Shown: piece after piece, positions 28,415-36,675 of the stretch
How the letters are laid out: every line of letters starts with the position of its first letter
Numbering within the stretch: position 1 is the first letter of the stretch
Assembly: GCA_023266115.1 (NCBI GenBank)
Contig: JAHFRU010000009.1
Location: 52,806 to 116,805 of the forward strand
From: Gammaproteobacteria bacterium
GTDB lineage: Bacteria > Pseudomonadota > Gammaproteobacteria > VBWC01
Reading direction: 5' to 3'
DNA length: 64,000 nt
Notes under the pieces: model-generated
The model's database searches: none
What the model was told of the DNA's origin: nothing
Seen by the model: only the letters and a program-made list of their open reading frames with translations
Position numbers and translations under genes: made by a program

Positions 28415-29419
28415 TCAACAGATTCTCGGCAACGGATCGTCCTCGAGCTCTTCAATGACACGTTGACCACCGATCCCGGTGGTCTGGATAACCTGGCGAT
28501 GCGCGCTGGTCACGCGGCCAAGGATCGCCGCATCGTGTCCATGATCTGTCGATCGCCAGACACGCAATGCCTCGGTCGCGCTCTCCGGCGCAACCACGGC
28601 GACGATCTGTCCCTCGCACGCGAGGTATAGCGGATCGTATCCGAGTATCTCGCAGACGGAACGTACCGATTCCCTGACGGGAACAGCGCTTTCGTCAATT
28701 ACGGCACCGAAACCAGTCGCAAGACCTATCTCGTTCAGCACCGTCGCGAGTCCGCCGCGGGTGGGGTCGCGCATGAACCGCAGGCCGGGCAGCGGTAACA
28801 ATGCCTGTGCGAGCGGTACCACGCTGCGGCAATCCGACCGCACGTCGCCGCGCAGCCCGAACTGCTCGCGCGCCAGCATGACTGCGATACCATGATCGCC
28901 GACCGGTCCGCTGACGAGAATCGTATCGCCGTCGCGAATATTGTTAATGCCGCGAGCCGGTGACGCCGGCCTCTGCCCGACGCCGGTGGTCGTGATGTAG
29001 ATACCGCTGCCCTGGCCGCGCGGTACCACCTTGGTGTCGCCGCATACCACCTGTACGCCGGTCGTCAAGGCGGCATGCGCGATACTTTGCACAATGCGGC
29101 GTAACGTCTCCAGTGCGAGGCCCTCTTCGATAATCACGGCCAGCGATAGGTACAAGGGCGTCGCGCCGGCAACCGCGAGATCGTTGACCGTGCCGTTGAC
29201 CGCCAGCGAGCCGATATCGCCACCCGGGAATTCCAGTGGCGAGACCGTGAAGCCGTCGGTCGTCAGCATGATCTCGTTATTGGCGGTATCGAGCGGCAAT
29301 GCGACAGCGTCCGCGCCGGTATCCAGTAGCGGATTGTTCAGCGGGGCGGCGAATACCTCGTCGATCAGTTCGCGCATCAGGCGGCCGCCGTTACCATGGG
29401 CAAGTGTGATGTGAGACAT
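28415..29419 (-). CDS. hypE: Hydrogenase maturation protein HypE
   Basis: A 334-residue AIR-synthase-fold enzyme. It dehydrates a C-terminal thiocarboxamide to a thiocyanate, which donates CN- to the hydrogenase active-site iron. The fold is evident from 'AHGNGGRLMRELIDEVF', 'MLTTDGFTVSPLEFPGGDIG', 'VVCGDTKVV' and 'RDPTRGGLATVLNEI'. The essential C-terminal 'PRIC' tail is present, carrying the modified cysteine. It is last in the minus-strand order hypC-A-D-F-E, 13 bases after hypF. Confidence 0.97.
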   Translation of the reverse strand: MSHITLAHGNGGRLMRELIDEVFAAPLNNPLLDTGADAVALPLDTANNEIMLTTDGFTVSPLEFPGGDIGSLAVNGTVNDLAVAGATPLYLSLAVIIEEGLALETLRRIVQSIAHAALTTGVQVVCGDTKVVPRGQGSGIYITTTGVGQRPASPARGINNIRDGDTILVSGPVGDHGIAVMLAREQFGLRGDVRSDCRSVVPLAQALLPLPGLRFMRDPTRGGLATVLNEIGLATGFGAVIDESAVPVRESVRSVCEILGYDPLYLACEGQIVAVVAPESATEALRVWRSTDHGHDAAILGRVTSAHRQVIQTTGIGGQRVIEELEDDPLPRIC

Positions 29420-29432
29420 GGTCCAGTCTATA

Positions 29433-31736
29433 TCATGGCAAGTTCAGCATGGCCTGTGCCTCGATAACCTGCCCGAAGCACAGGCCGCCGTCGTTCACCG
29501 GTATCCGTTCCGGCAGATACGTACGAAAGTCGTGTCGGTCGAGCAAGTGCATCGCCTGTTCCGTCAGGATACGGTTCTGGAACACCCCGCCGGCGAGTCC
29601 GACAGCGAAGTCACCATGACGGTCGCGAATCGCCTGCGCCTGACGCAGGATCGTTTGCGCGAGCGTGGCGTGAAAACAGGCCGCGCGTTCGCCGCTGGCT
29701 CGACGCGGAGCGAGCAGCATCGGAACGATGGCGGACCAGTCGGTTCGAATGATGCCGTCGTCATCCATGGTGTCATGCAGAGCGATCGGCGCCGCCTCGA
29801 CACCGGTGGCCGCCGCTTCCAGCCGCATCGGCGCGTGGCCGTCATGACTGTTGCAGAGCACCAGGCCGGTCAGCGCCGCCGCCGCGTCGAACAACCGGCC
29901 AACGGCGCTGCTGAACGGTGAGTTGATCCCTTGCTCAAACGCCGCGTGCAGCGTCGCGCTGTTTTCAGGCGCATCGGGCCAGTGCTGGCCGGTCTCCCGG
30001 CACAGTGACGCCGCGGTGCGCCATGATTCGATGCCAGCCTTGTCGCCACCGGGCAACCCGAAGCGACGCATGCTGGCGACCCGCCGCCAGGCGCCGGGCC
30101 TGCCGAGCAAGGCCTCGCCGCCCCACAGCGTGCCGTCCTCTCCATAGCCGGTGCCGTCCCAGGCAAACACCAGCCAGCGTGGTTCATTGCAAAACTCACC
30201 GGCGACGGCCGACGCGTGAGCGTGATGGTGAAATACCTCGACGCAAGGTTTCCCGGAGCGCTTCGCCCAGCGTGTGCTCGCATAGCCGCGATGCGCGTCG
30301 CAGACAATTCGCGATGCATCGATATCATACAGCCGCTGCAAGTCGTTAATCGTCTGCTCAAACACCTGCCGGGAGCGTAGTGAGCCGAGATCGCCGATGT
30401 GCGGCGAGATAATAACCCGGTTGTCCCACGCCAGCGCCACGGTATTCTTCATGTGCCCGCCGACGGCGAGCACCGTTTGCCGGATCGGGGTAGCAAGCTC
30501 GAGTTCCAGCGGCGCGTTGCCGCGCCCCAGCCGCAGCGGGCGTACTTTCGTGTTGATGACGCGGTACACCGGATCATCGGCAGGTCGGACGATTTCGCGG
30601 TTATGGTGCAGGAACGCATCGGCGATGCCGGCGAGCCTCGTCGCGACTTCGTCGTTAACCGTCAGCACGGGTTCACCGCTGATATTCGCCGACGTGGCGA
30701 CGAGCGGTTCGCCGAAATCATTCAGTAGCAGATGATGCAGCGGGCTGTAGGCCAGCATCACGCCGATTTCATTTAGTCCCGCCGCGATATTGTCGGCAAG
30801 CGATCCGCGTTCCTTTTTTCTCATCAGCACGACAGGCCTGGCCGGGTGCAGTGCATGTGTCGCCTGAACGTCGTTGAATATCGCGGCATCGCGTACGCCG
30901 TCCAGTCCGTCCGCGCCGCGCATCGGAAACATGACGGCCAGCGGTTTGTCCGGGCGCTGCTTTCGCTGCCGTAACCGCGCGACCGCCGCCACGTTCGTGG
31001 CATCGCACAGCAAGTGATAGCCGCCTACCCCTTTGGCGGCGACAATTGCGCCGCGGCGTAACGCCCTTATCGCCGCCGCCAATGCCGCCTCGTCGCCGTC
31101 GGTCGTGATCCCGCCTTCCTGAAACCACAGGCGTGGGCCACACCGGGTGCAGGCGATCGGTTCCGCATGAAAGCGCCGGTCCAGCGGATTGCTATATTCC
31201 GCCGCACAGTCAGCGCACAGTGCAAACGGGCGCATCGAAGTGTTGGGACGGTCGTAGGGTAGCGAATGTATCAGCGTGTAGCGCGGTCCGCACTGCGTAC
31301 AGTTGATGAACGGGTGACGGAAACGCCGGTCGGCCGGATCATGCAGCTCGTCCAGGCAGTCATCGCACACGAAATAGTCCGGCGGAATGTAAACGCCGTG
31401 CCCACGTTCATCCACGCTGCTCTTGATGCAAAACGTCGCTGACTCTACTGGCGGGGCGGTTTCACGCAGTATCAGCCGCGGTATGGCCAGCGACGGCGCG
31501 TTGCCCAGCAGCTCGGCGATAAATCCGTCGAGGCGATCGGCATCGCCCTGGGCGAGAATCTCGACAGTGCCATGATGATTGCTGACGTAGCCGGAGATTC
31601 CGCAGCGCATCGCGGTGCGATACACGAACGGCCGGAAGCCGACACCCTGTACGCGGCCACCGATGACGATGCGCGCCGCGGCGGCGGCATCACTGGGCGG
31701 TGATACGCTCGAATCCCGCTCAAGCGCGCGCTGCAT
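29433..31736 (-). CDS. hypF: Carbamoyltransferase HypF
   Basis: A 767-residue multidomain protein that makes the carbamoyl adduct on HypE. In order: acylphosphatase-like domain ('IGGRVQGVGFRPFVYRTA'); zinc-finger pairs ('CDDCLDEL', 'CTQCGPRY', 'CADCAAEY', 'CTRCGPRL'); a YrdC-like domain ('AAKGVGGYHLLCDA'); and a Kae1/carbamoyltransferase domain with 'FHHHAHASAV' and 'FAWDGTGYGEDGTLWGGEAL'. Length is normal (~750-780). I place the start at 31736 (17-base overlap with hypD); ATG 31769 would add 11 residues. All catalytic regions appear intact. Confidence 0.95.
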   Translation of the reverse strand: MQRALERDSSVSPPSDAAAAARIVIGGRVQGVGFRPFVYRTAMRCGISGYVSNHHGTVEILAQGDADRLDGFIAELLGNAPSLAIPRLILRETAPPVESATFCIKSSVDERGHGVYIPPDYFVCDDCLDELHDPADRRFRHPFINCTQCGPRYTLIHSLPYDRPNTSMRPFALCADCAAEYSNPLDRRFHAEPIACTRCGPRLWFQEGGITTDGDEAALAAAIRALRRGAIVAAKGVGGYHLLCDATNVAAVARLRQRKQRPDKPLAVMFPMRGADGLDGVRDAAIFNDVQATHALHPARPVVLMRKKERGSLADNIAAGLNEIGVMLAYSPLHHLLLNDFGEPLVATSANISGEPVLTVNDEVATRLAGIADAFLHHNREIVRPADDPVYRVINTKVRPLRLGRGNAPLELELATPIRQTVLAVGGHMKNTVALAWDNRVIISPHIGDLGSLRSRQVFEQTINDLQRLYDIDASRIVCDAHRGYASTRWAKRSGKPCVEVFHHHAHASAVAGEFCNEPRWLVFAWDGTGYGEDGTLWGGEALLGRPGAWRRVASMRRFGLPGGDKAGIESWRTAASLCRETGQHWPDAPENSATLHAAFEQGINSPFSSAVGRLFDAAAALTGLVLCNSHDGHAPMRLEAAATGVEAAPIALHDTMDDDGIIRTDWSAIVPMLLAPRRASGERAACFHATLAQTILRQAQAIRDRHGDFAVGLAGGVFQNRILTEQAMHLLDRHDFRTYLPERIPVNDGGLCFGQVIEAQAMLNLP

Positions 31737-32880
31737 TGCCGTCCGGTTTCCTGCCGGTAGCGGCGGCACGCATGCCGTTTACCCACCAGATACGGCAGGC
31801 GCCCTCGTCGGAAACCATGCACGGGCCCACCGGATCGCGCGGCGTGCATGCGCGGCCATACAGTGCACACTGCGTCGGCGAAATTTTCCCGAGCACGACC
31901 GCCGCGCAGTCGCAGCCCGGCGGCATCTCACCGATGCGTTTGCGCGCCTCTTTCGCGGGGTCATTCGCCGCTGTCGTTTTGGTAAAAAACCGGCGACGTG
32001 CATCGTGCGCGGCATACGCCGGCTGCAGTGCAAATCCGGATACCGGTATCGTGCCGATGCCGCGCCACTTCGCGTCGGTGACACCCATAACGCGGGCGAG
32101 TACCGACTTTGCCAGCAAGTTGCCGCCCGCCGTCACCGATTCCGGATAACAGTTGTCGAGCGCCGGCTGCCGGCGGTGCAATTGCCCGAGTATCGAATGA
32201 AAGGCCGCGAGCAGGCTGGCCGGGGTAAATCCGGCGATGGCGCACGGCAGGCCATGTTGTTGCGGTACAAACTGCCATTCGTCGGCGCCCATAACGGTCG
32301 CCACATGACCGGGGGCGACCAGCGCGTCAAACGCCGCCTCGCCGCTGTCGAGCAACATCGCGACCGCCGGCCAGGTGAGTCGACCCGATAACAGAACGGA
32401 AAGATTGTCGGGCACACCTTCGGCCAGCATCGCGGCGACCGGCGCCATCGTCGTCTCAAAGCCGGCGGCGAAAAACACCACTTGCCGGTCAGGATGCTCG
32501 CGGGCAATGGCAGCGGCGGCCGCCGGTGTGGCGATCGGCTGAATCCCGGCACCGGCGGCCTTCGCTTGTTCGAGCGAGCGCGGCTCGCGCTTCGGCACGT
32601 TAACGGGTACGCGCAGCATGTCACCGAACGCGACCAGCATCACGTCCTCGTTCAGCGCCAGTTGGATCGCGTCGTAGATATCCTCTTCCGGGCAGATGCA
32701 GACCGGACAACCCGGCCCGGGTATCAGTTCGATATCGTCAGGCAGGGCGGTACGCATGCCGCTGTGCGTGATGGTCCGTTCGTGACCGCCGCAGACGTTC
32801 AGAATGCGTACCTTGCCGGTACGCGGCAATGCCGCGATACGCGTCAGCCAGCTCTTTGCGTGATCGTGTGGCGCAGGCAT
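31720..32880 (-). CDS. hypD: Hydrogenase maturation protein HypD
   Basis: A 386-residue [4Fe-4S] scaffold on which, with HypC, the Fe(CN)2CO unit is assembled. Key cysteines are in 'NVCGGHERTI', 'GPGCPVCICPEEDI' and the C-terminal cluster region ('PPGCDCAAVVLG' to 'GRACTPRDPVGPCMVSDEGACR'). 'FAAGFETTMAPVAAML' is the conserved central helix. Length is slightly above E. coli HypD because of a C-terminal tail ('AATGRKPDGNAARA'). It lies 12 bases after hypA and overlaps hypF. Confidence 0.97.
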   Translation of the reverse strand: MPAPHDHAKSWLTRIAALPRTGKVRILNVCGGHERTITHSGMRTALPDDIELIPGPGCPVCICPEEDIYDAIQLALNEDVMLVAFGDMLRVPVNVPKREPRSLEQAKAAGAGIQPIATPAAAAAIAREHPDRQVVFFAAGFETTMAPVAAMLAEGVPDNLSVLLSGRLTWPAVAMLLDSGEAAFDALVAPGHVATVMGADEWQFVPQQHGLPCAIAGFTPASLLAAFHSILGQLHRRQPALDNCYPESVTAGGNLLAKSVLARVMGVTDAKWRGIGTIPVSGFALQPAYAAHDARRRFFTKTTAANDPAKEARKRIGEMPPGCDCAAVVLGKISPTQCALYGRACTPRDPVGPCMVSDEGACRIWWVNGMRAAATGRKPDGNAARA

Positions 32881-32892
32881 CGTGGTTATTGG

Positions 32893-33237
32893 TTACTGCG
32901 CCAGTTCTATGCCGACCAGTAACAATTCGTCGCCGCTCAGCGGCCGCACCTTATGGTTGCCGCATGCGCCGCAGGCGAGCCGCGCCGGATCCGCCGTCGA
33001 CTCCGCGCCGCAAACTTCGCAGGCGACCCGCAGCGGCACCAGCTCCGTGACGATCGCGGCGCCGTCGGCAATGCTGCCCTGGCTGACGAGCGGCATGGCC
33101 CGTTCCAGCTCAGTGGCGCTGACGCCGGCCAGTGGACCGAGCCGCAGGCGTATCACGCGTACGCGACCGTTACCCCGCTGTTCGGCCGCCAGTGTCACCT
33201 GGCGCAGTATCGACCGGCATATCGAGAATTCGTGCAT
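32893..33237 (-). CDS. hypA: Nickel-insertion protein HypA
   Basis: A 114-residue metallochaperone. The N-terminus is 'MHEFSICRSI', in which His2 is the nickel ligand; most homologues read MHELS. A zinc finger is formed by 'CEVCG' and 'CGACG'. HypA normally delivers nickel with the GTPase HypB, which is not encoded in this cluster. In some organisms HypA also serves urease, which is present 25 kb downstream. The start is fixed by the family N-terminus; the open frame extends upstream through hypC. Confidence 0.96.
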   Translation of the reverse strand: MHEFSICRSILRQVTLAAEQRGNGRVRVIRLRLGPLAGVSATELERAMPLVSQGSIADGAAIVTELVPLRVACEVCGAESTADPARLACGACGNHKVRPLSGDELLLVGIELAQ

Positions 33238-33247
33238 GGAATGATCC

Positions 33248-33472
33248 TCAGCGCAACATCTGCATCTCGTCGTAGAGATTCCACGACGCTTCGGCGTCTG
33301 CCGTGCTGACCTTCTGAATCGCGTAGCCAACATGCACCAGCACGAAATCGCCCGGCGCCAGCGCACGATCCTGCAACAGATACAGACTGATCTCGCGTTC
33401 TATGCCTTTGGCATACGCTATGGCGATATGTCCATCGATCGTGCGGATCTGCATCGGTATCGCGAGGCACAT
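33248..33472 (-). CDS. hypC: HypC/HupF-family hydrogenase chaperone
   Basis: A 74-residue protein starting 'MCLAIPMQI'; Cys2 is the residue that holds the iron centre with HypD and then contacts the large-subunit precursor. 'PGDFVLVHVGYAIQKV' is the conserved OB-fold end. It is first in the minus-strand hyp operon and is divergent from the structural hydrogenase operon, with a 129-base shared control region. Confidence 0.96.
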   Translation of the reverse strand: MCLAIPMQIRTIDGHIAIAYAKGIEREISLYLLQDRALAPGDFVLVHVGYAIQKVSTADAEASWNLYDEMQMLR

Positions 33473-33601
33473 GATGGTTGAATAACGCGCTGTGCTTCCG
33501 TTGAAGACTATGCAGCGATATTACCAAAAATTATCGCGCTGAGGCCGATGGATTTGACTCCAGTATAGCCCCGTAGCACACTGACAACAGGCACTGGGAA
33601 G
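33473..33601. promoter_or_regulatory. Divergent control region between hyp and hyd operons
   Basis: 129 bases separate the two divergently read starts (hypC and hydB) and must carry both promoters. The centre is AT-rich (GATATTACCAAAAATTATCG). No textbook sigma-54 or FNR site could be picked with confidence. Confidence 0.5.
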
Positions 33602-34744
33602 ATGGATGCTATCCTTGGTCCGGAGTGCATGAATAGCAACGAGAAAATTCAGGGCTGGATGCCGCGCGAGCGCTTCGATGAATTGTTTGGCGCGCTGTCC
33701 GCTCTTGGCTACACCTGCTACGGGCCGCAGGTACGTGATCATGCCATCGCCTATGCCCGAATCACCTCGTCCCGTGAGCTGCCACGCGGTGTCACCGATG
33801 CTCAGCAACCGGGTAGTTACCGGCTGACCCATACCGAAGGCGGGCGATGGTTCGACTGGGCCAATGGACCACAGGCCTTGAAGCCACTGCTGTTCGCGCC
33901 ACGCGAATCGTTGTGGCGCGTTGCACGTGATGCGCAGGGGCGATTGAGCTTCACGCCGGCAGCTGAAAGGCCGGCGAAGATCGCGTTGATCGGTGCGCGC
34001 TCCTGTGATCTCGCCGCGCTGCGCCTGCAGGATCAGCATTTTCTCGCGGGTGCCTATGTCGACGAGGCGTACGCTGCGCGTCGCCGTAACCTGCTGATCG
34101 TCGCTGTCAATTGTACCCGTCCGGCGAGTACCTGCTTCTGTGTGTCGACCGGCGACGGACCGCGCGCAGCCAGCGGCTTTGATATTGCGCTGACGGAGCT
34201 CGCTGACGGATTTGTTGCGGAGGCCGGCAGTCCTGTCGGTGGCGATATCCTCGGCACACTGGTGTCCGGTGCAGCGAGCCGCGTTCAGGTGAAAGACGCG
34301 GATGAGGCGATAGCGCAGGGTGCGCAGCAACAGGTCCGATCACTGCCATCGCGAAACCTGCGTGACGTGCTGTTTGACAATCTCGATCACCCGCGCTGGG
34401 ACGACGTCGCGGCGCGCTGCCTGTCCTGTGGAAACTGTACGTCGGTCTGTCCAACCTGTTTTTGTCATCGCGAAACCGAGGAGCCGCAGCTCGACGGCAC
34501 CGCCAGCGAGCATCTGCGCGAGTGGGACTCCTGTTTCACGCAGGGTCACAGCTATATCCACGGGCTGACCGTGCGCGCCGCGACGCGCGAGCGTTATCGG
34601 CAGTGGCTGACGCACAAGCTGGGCAGCTGGCACGACCAGTACGGGCGTAGCGGTTGCGTCGGCTGCGGTCGTTGCATCGCCTGGTGCCCGGTCGGCATCG
34701 ATATCGTCGAAGAAGCGACGGCGCTGCATGGGGGCGGCAAATGA
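33602..34744 (+). CDS. hydB: Group 3b [NiFe] hydrogenase beta subunit (4Fe-4S, HydB/AsrA-like)
   Basis: A 380-residue electron-transfer subunit. The C-terminal third holds two ferredoxin-type cluster motifs: 'CLSCGNCTSVCPTCFC' and 'GCVGCGRCIAWCPVGIDI'. Upstream are 'IGARSCDLAALRLQD' and 'STCFCVSTGDGP', typical of HydB and anaerobic sulfite reductase subunit A. It should pass electrons between the small subunit and the flavin subunit. ATG 33602 is used; ATG 33629 (GGAG three bases upstream) is a fair alternative. It overlaps hydG by ATGA. Confidence 0.93.
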   Translation: MDAILGPECMNSNEKIQGWMPRERFDELFGALSALGYTCYGPQVRDHAIAYARITSSRELPRGVTDAQQPGSYRLTHTEGGRWFDWANGPQALKPLLFAPRESLWRVARDAQGRLSFTPAAERPAKIALIGARSCDLAALRLQDQHFLAGAYVDEAYAARRRNLLIVAVNCTRPASTCFCVSTGDGPRAASGFDIALTELADGFVAEAGSPVGGDILGTLVSGAASRVQVKDADEAIAQGAQQQVRSLPSRNLRDVLFDNLDHPRWDDVAARCLSCGNCTSVCPTCFCHRETEEPQLDGTASEHLREWDSCFTQGHSYIHGLTVRAATRERYRQWLTHKLGSWHDQYGRSGCVGCGRCIAWCPVGIDIVEEATALHGGGK

Positions 34745-35577
34745 CTGCGTCTCCGTACCTTCCTCTTGAGGCGCGTATTGCCGACCGGCACCAGGAATCC
34801 GACACGGTCTTTACGCTGGATCTCGAGTTGACCGATGCGACTGCACGCGCCGCTTATCGGTTCGAGCCGGGCCAATTCAACATGGTGTATCTGTACGGTG
34901 TCGGCGAGGTCGCCATCTCGATCGTGTCGGACCCCGATGACGAACACGCGCTTGGCCACACGATACGCCGTGTCGGGCGCGTGACCAACGGCATCGCCAA
35001 ACTCAAGAAAGGCGATTGCCTCGGCATCCGCGGGCCTTACGGCCGCGGCTGGCCGGTGGAGCGGTTGCAGGGCAGGAACGTTGTGCTGATTACCGGCGGG
35101 CTGGGGTGCGCGCCGGTGGTCGGCGTCATCAATTACATCGTTCGGCGCCGCGACCAGTTCGGTCATGTCGCTGTCGTTCAGGGCGTCAAGCATTCTGCTG
35201 ACCTGATCTGGCGCAAACGCTATGAACAATGGGCGGCACTGCCGGACACGCAGGTACTGCTGGCGGCTGACGTTGCGGGGCCCGGCTGGCCGTGGCATGT
35301 CGGCCGTGTTACCGCGCTGCTCGACCAGGTGACGCTGGACCCGGCCAACACCGTGGTTATGATGTGCGGGCCGGAGATCATGATGCGCCTGACGATCGAC
35401 ATCCTGTTGCAGCGCGGTATCCGCGAACAGGATATCTGGCTCAGCATGGAGCGCAATATGCAATGCGCGGTCGGACATTGCGGACACTGCCAGTACGGCC
35501 CGCAGTTCGTCTGCAAGGACGGGCCGGTGTTCTGTTATCCGGAGGTGAAGGCGTTGTTCGGGGTGAGCGGGTTCTGA
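34741..35577 (+). CDS. hydG: Group 3b [NiFe] hydrogenase gamma subunit (FAD/NAD(P)H, HydG)
   Basis: A 278-residue FNR-like diaphorase subunit. The FAD domain includes 'YRFEPGQFNMVYLYGVGEVAISI', NAD(P) binding is at 'LITGGLGCAPVVGVINYI' and 'VVMMCGPEIMMR', and a C-terminal [2Fe-2S] motif is 'CAVGHCGHCQYG' with a later Cys in 'FVCKDGPVFC'. This is the dihydroorotate-dehydrogenase-electron-transfer-like layout of HydG/AsrB. It makes the complex couple H2 to NAD(P)(H). Translation is coupled to hydB. The next gene begins only after a ~300-base repeat insertion. Confidence 0.94.
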   Translation: MTASPYLPLEARIADRHQESDTVFTLDLELTDATARAAYRFEPGQFNMVYLYGVGEVAISIVSDPDDEHALGHTIRRVGRVTNGIAKLKKGDCLGIRGPYGRGWPVERLQGRNVVLITGGLGCAPVVGVINYIVRRRDQFGHVAVVQGVKHSADLIWRKRYEQWAALPDTQVLLAADVAGPGWPWHVGRVTALLDQVTLDPANTVVMMCGPEIMMRLTIDILLQRGIREQDIWLSMERNMQCAVGHCGHCQYGPQFVCKDGPVFCYPEVKALFGVSGF

Positions 35578-35609
35578 TAAACACGTTCAAGGCAGGAGGT
35601 CGAATTTTC

Positions 35610-35847
35610 AGGATGGGTGCAGCGTAGCGGAACCCATCGAAATACTGTTTATGGAAACTCTGATCAAGTGGCTTCTTGTCATTTCGACCGCAGGGAGAAA
35701 TCCTGATGTGGTGGAATCGCCTCGAAGTGTTTACCACCAGGATTTCTCGCCAGCTCCCTCGCGATGCTCGGGACAAGGCTCGAAATGACACTTAATCAGA
35801 GGTTCCTTGGTATGTAACGATGGGTTCCGCTACGCTGCACCCATCCT
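35610..35847. repeat. Nested inverted-repeat (MITE-like) element inside the hydrogenase operon
   Basis: A perfect 30-base inverted repeat (35610-35639 and 35818-35847) encloses a second pair (35653-35670 and 35789-35806, 16 of 18 matching, GGAAACTCTGATCAAGTG type) and a third (GTCATTTCGA / TCGAAATGAC at 35679 and 35780). No coding capacity. The second pair matches the ends of the element at 21404-21548. The element fills the hydG-hydD gap. Confidence 0.9.
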
Positions 35848-35892
35848 ACATTTGAGATTGAATATGACACTCTCACCATGTAACACATAACT

Positions 35893-36675
35893 TTGAATCC
35901 GAAACCCAAAATCGCCGTCCATAAATTCGCCTCCTGCGACGGTTGTCAGCTCGCGTTTTTGAATGCCGGCGAAAAATTGCTGGAGCTGGCTCAGCTGGTC
36001 GAGATCGTGCATTTTGTCGAGGCCGGTATGGTGGCGCCGGATCAGACAGTCGATATTGCCTTTATCGAAGGCAGTATTTCGACGCCTGAGCATCTCGATC
36101 ACATCCGCGCAATACGCTGCCACAGCCGCTTTCTCGTCACGATAGGCGCATGTGCGACCGCCGGCGGCATCCAGGCGTTGCGCAATCTCGCCGACGCCGA
36201 TGAGTGGATCGCAGGTGTGTATGCACAGCCGCGCTATATCCGCAGTCTCGCCACATCGACGCCGGTATCGCACCACGTCAAGGTTGACTTCGAGTTATGG
36301 GGCTGTCCCGTCAGCACCTCCCAGGTGATGGCAGCGATCCGGCAGCTGCTGTTCGGCGTCATGCCGGTGGACGAGCATGACAAGGTATGTATGGACTGCA
36401 AGCGATCGCAGACCGTTTGCGTGATGGTGACGCAGGGTGTGCCGTGTATGGGGCCGGTGACACGCACCGGTTGCGGCGCGATCTGTCCGCGCTTCGGTCG
36501 CGACTGCTACGCCTGTTATGGCCCGGCGGAAAACGCCAACAGCCTGGCGCTGGGCCGGCGGTTCGAGGGTCTCGGCCTGACGTCCGAGGCAATCGCGCGG
36601 CGTTTCCTGTTTATCAACAACGCCGCGCCGGTATTTGCGGAGGCCGGCCGCCGCTGGAGCGGTGCCGATGACTGA
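35893..36675 (+). CDS. hydD: Group 3b [NiFe] hydrogenase small (delta) subunit HydD
   Basis: A 260-residue iron-sulfur subunit contacting the NiFe site. Cysteine motifs are 'SCDGCQLAFLN' (proximal cluster), 'TIGACATAGGIQ', 'WGCPVS', 'GVPCMGPVTRTGCGAICP' and 'CYACYGP'. No Tat signal, so the enzyme is cytoplasmic. In frame, a TAA lies at 35881-35883 and no ATG follows before 'GMVAPD', so the only reasonable start is TTG 35893, with no obvious ribosome-binding site. The nested repeat ends 45 bases upstream and may have replaced the original start region. It overlaps hydA by eight bases. Confidence 0.93.
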   Translation: MNPKPKIAVHKFASCDGCQLAFLNAGEKLLELAQLVEIVHFVEAGMVAPDQTVDIAFIEGSISTPEHLDHIRAIRCHSRFLVTIGACATAGGIQALRNLADADEWIAGVYAQPRYIRSLATSTPVSHHVKVDFELWGCPVSTSQVMAAIRQLLFGVMPVDEHDKVCMDCKRSQTVCVMVTQGVPCMGPVTRTGCGAICPRFGRDCYACYGPAENANSLALGRRFEGLGLTSEAIARRFLFINNAAPVFAEAGRRWSGADD

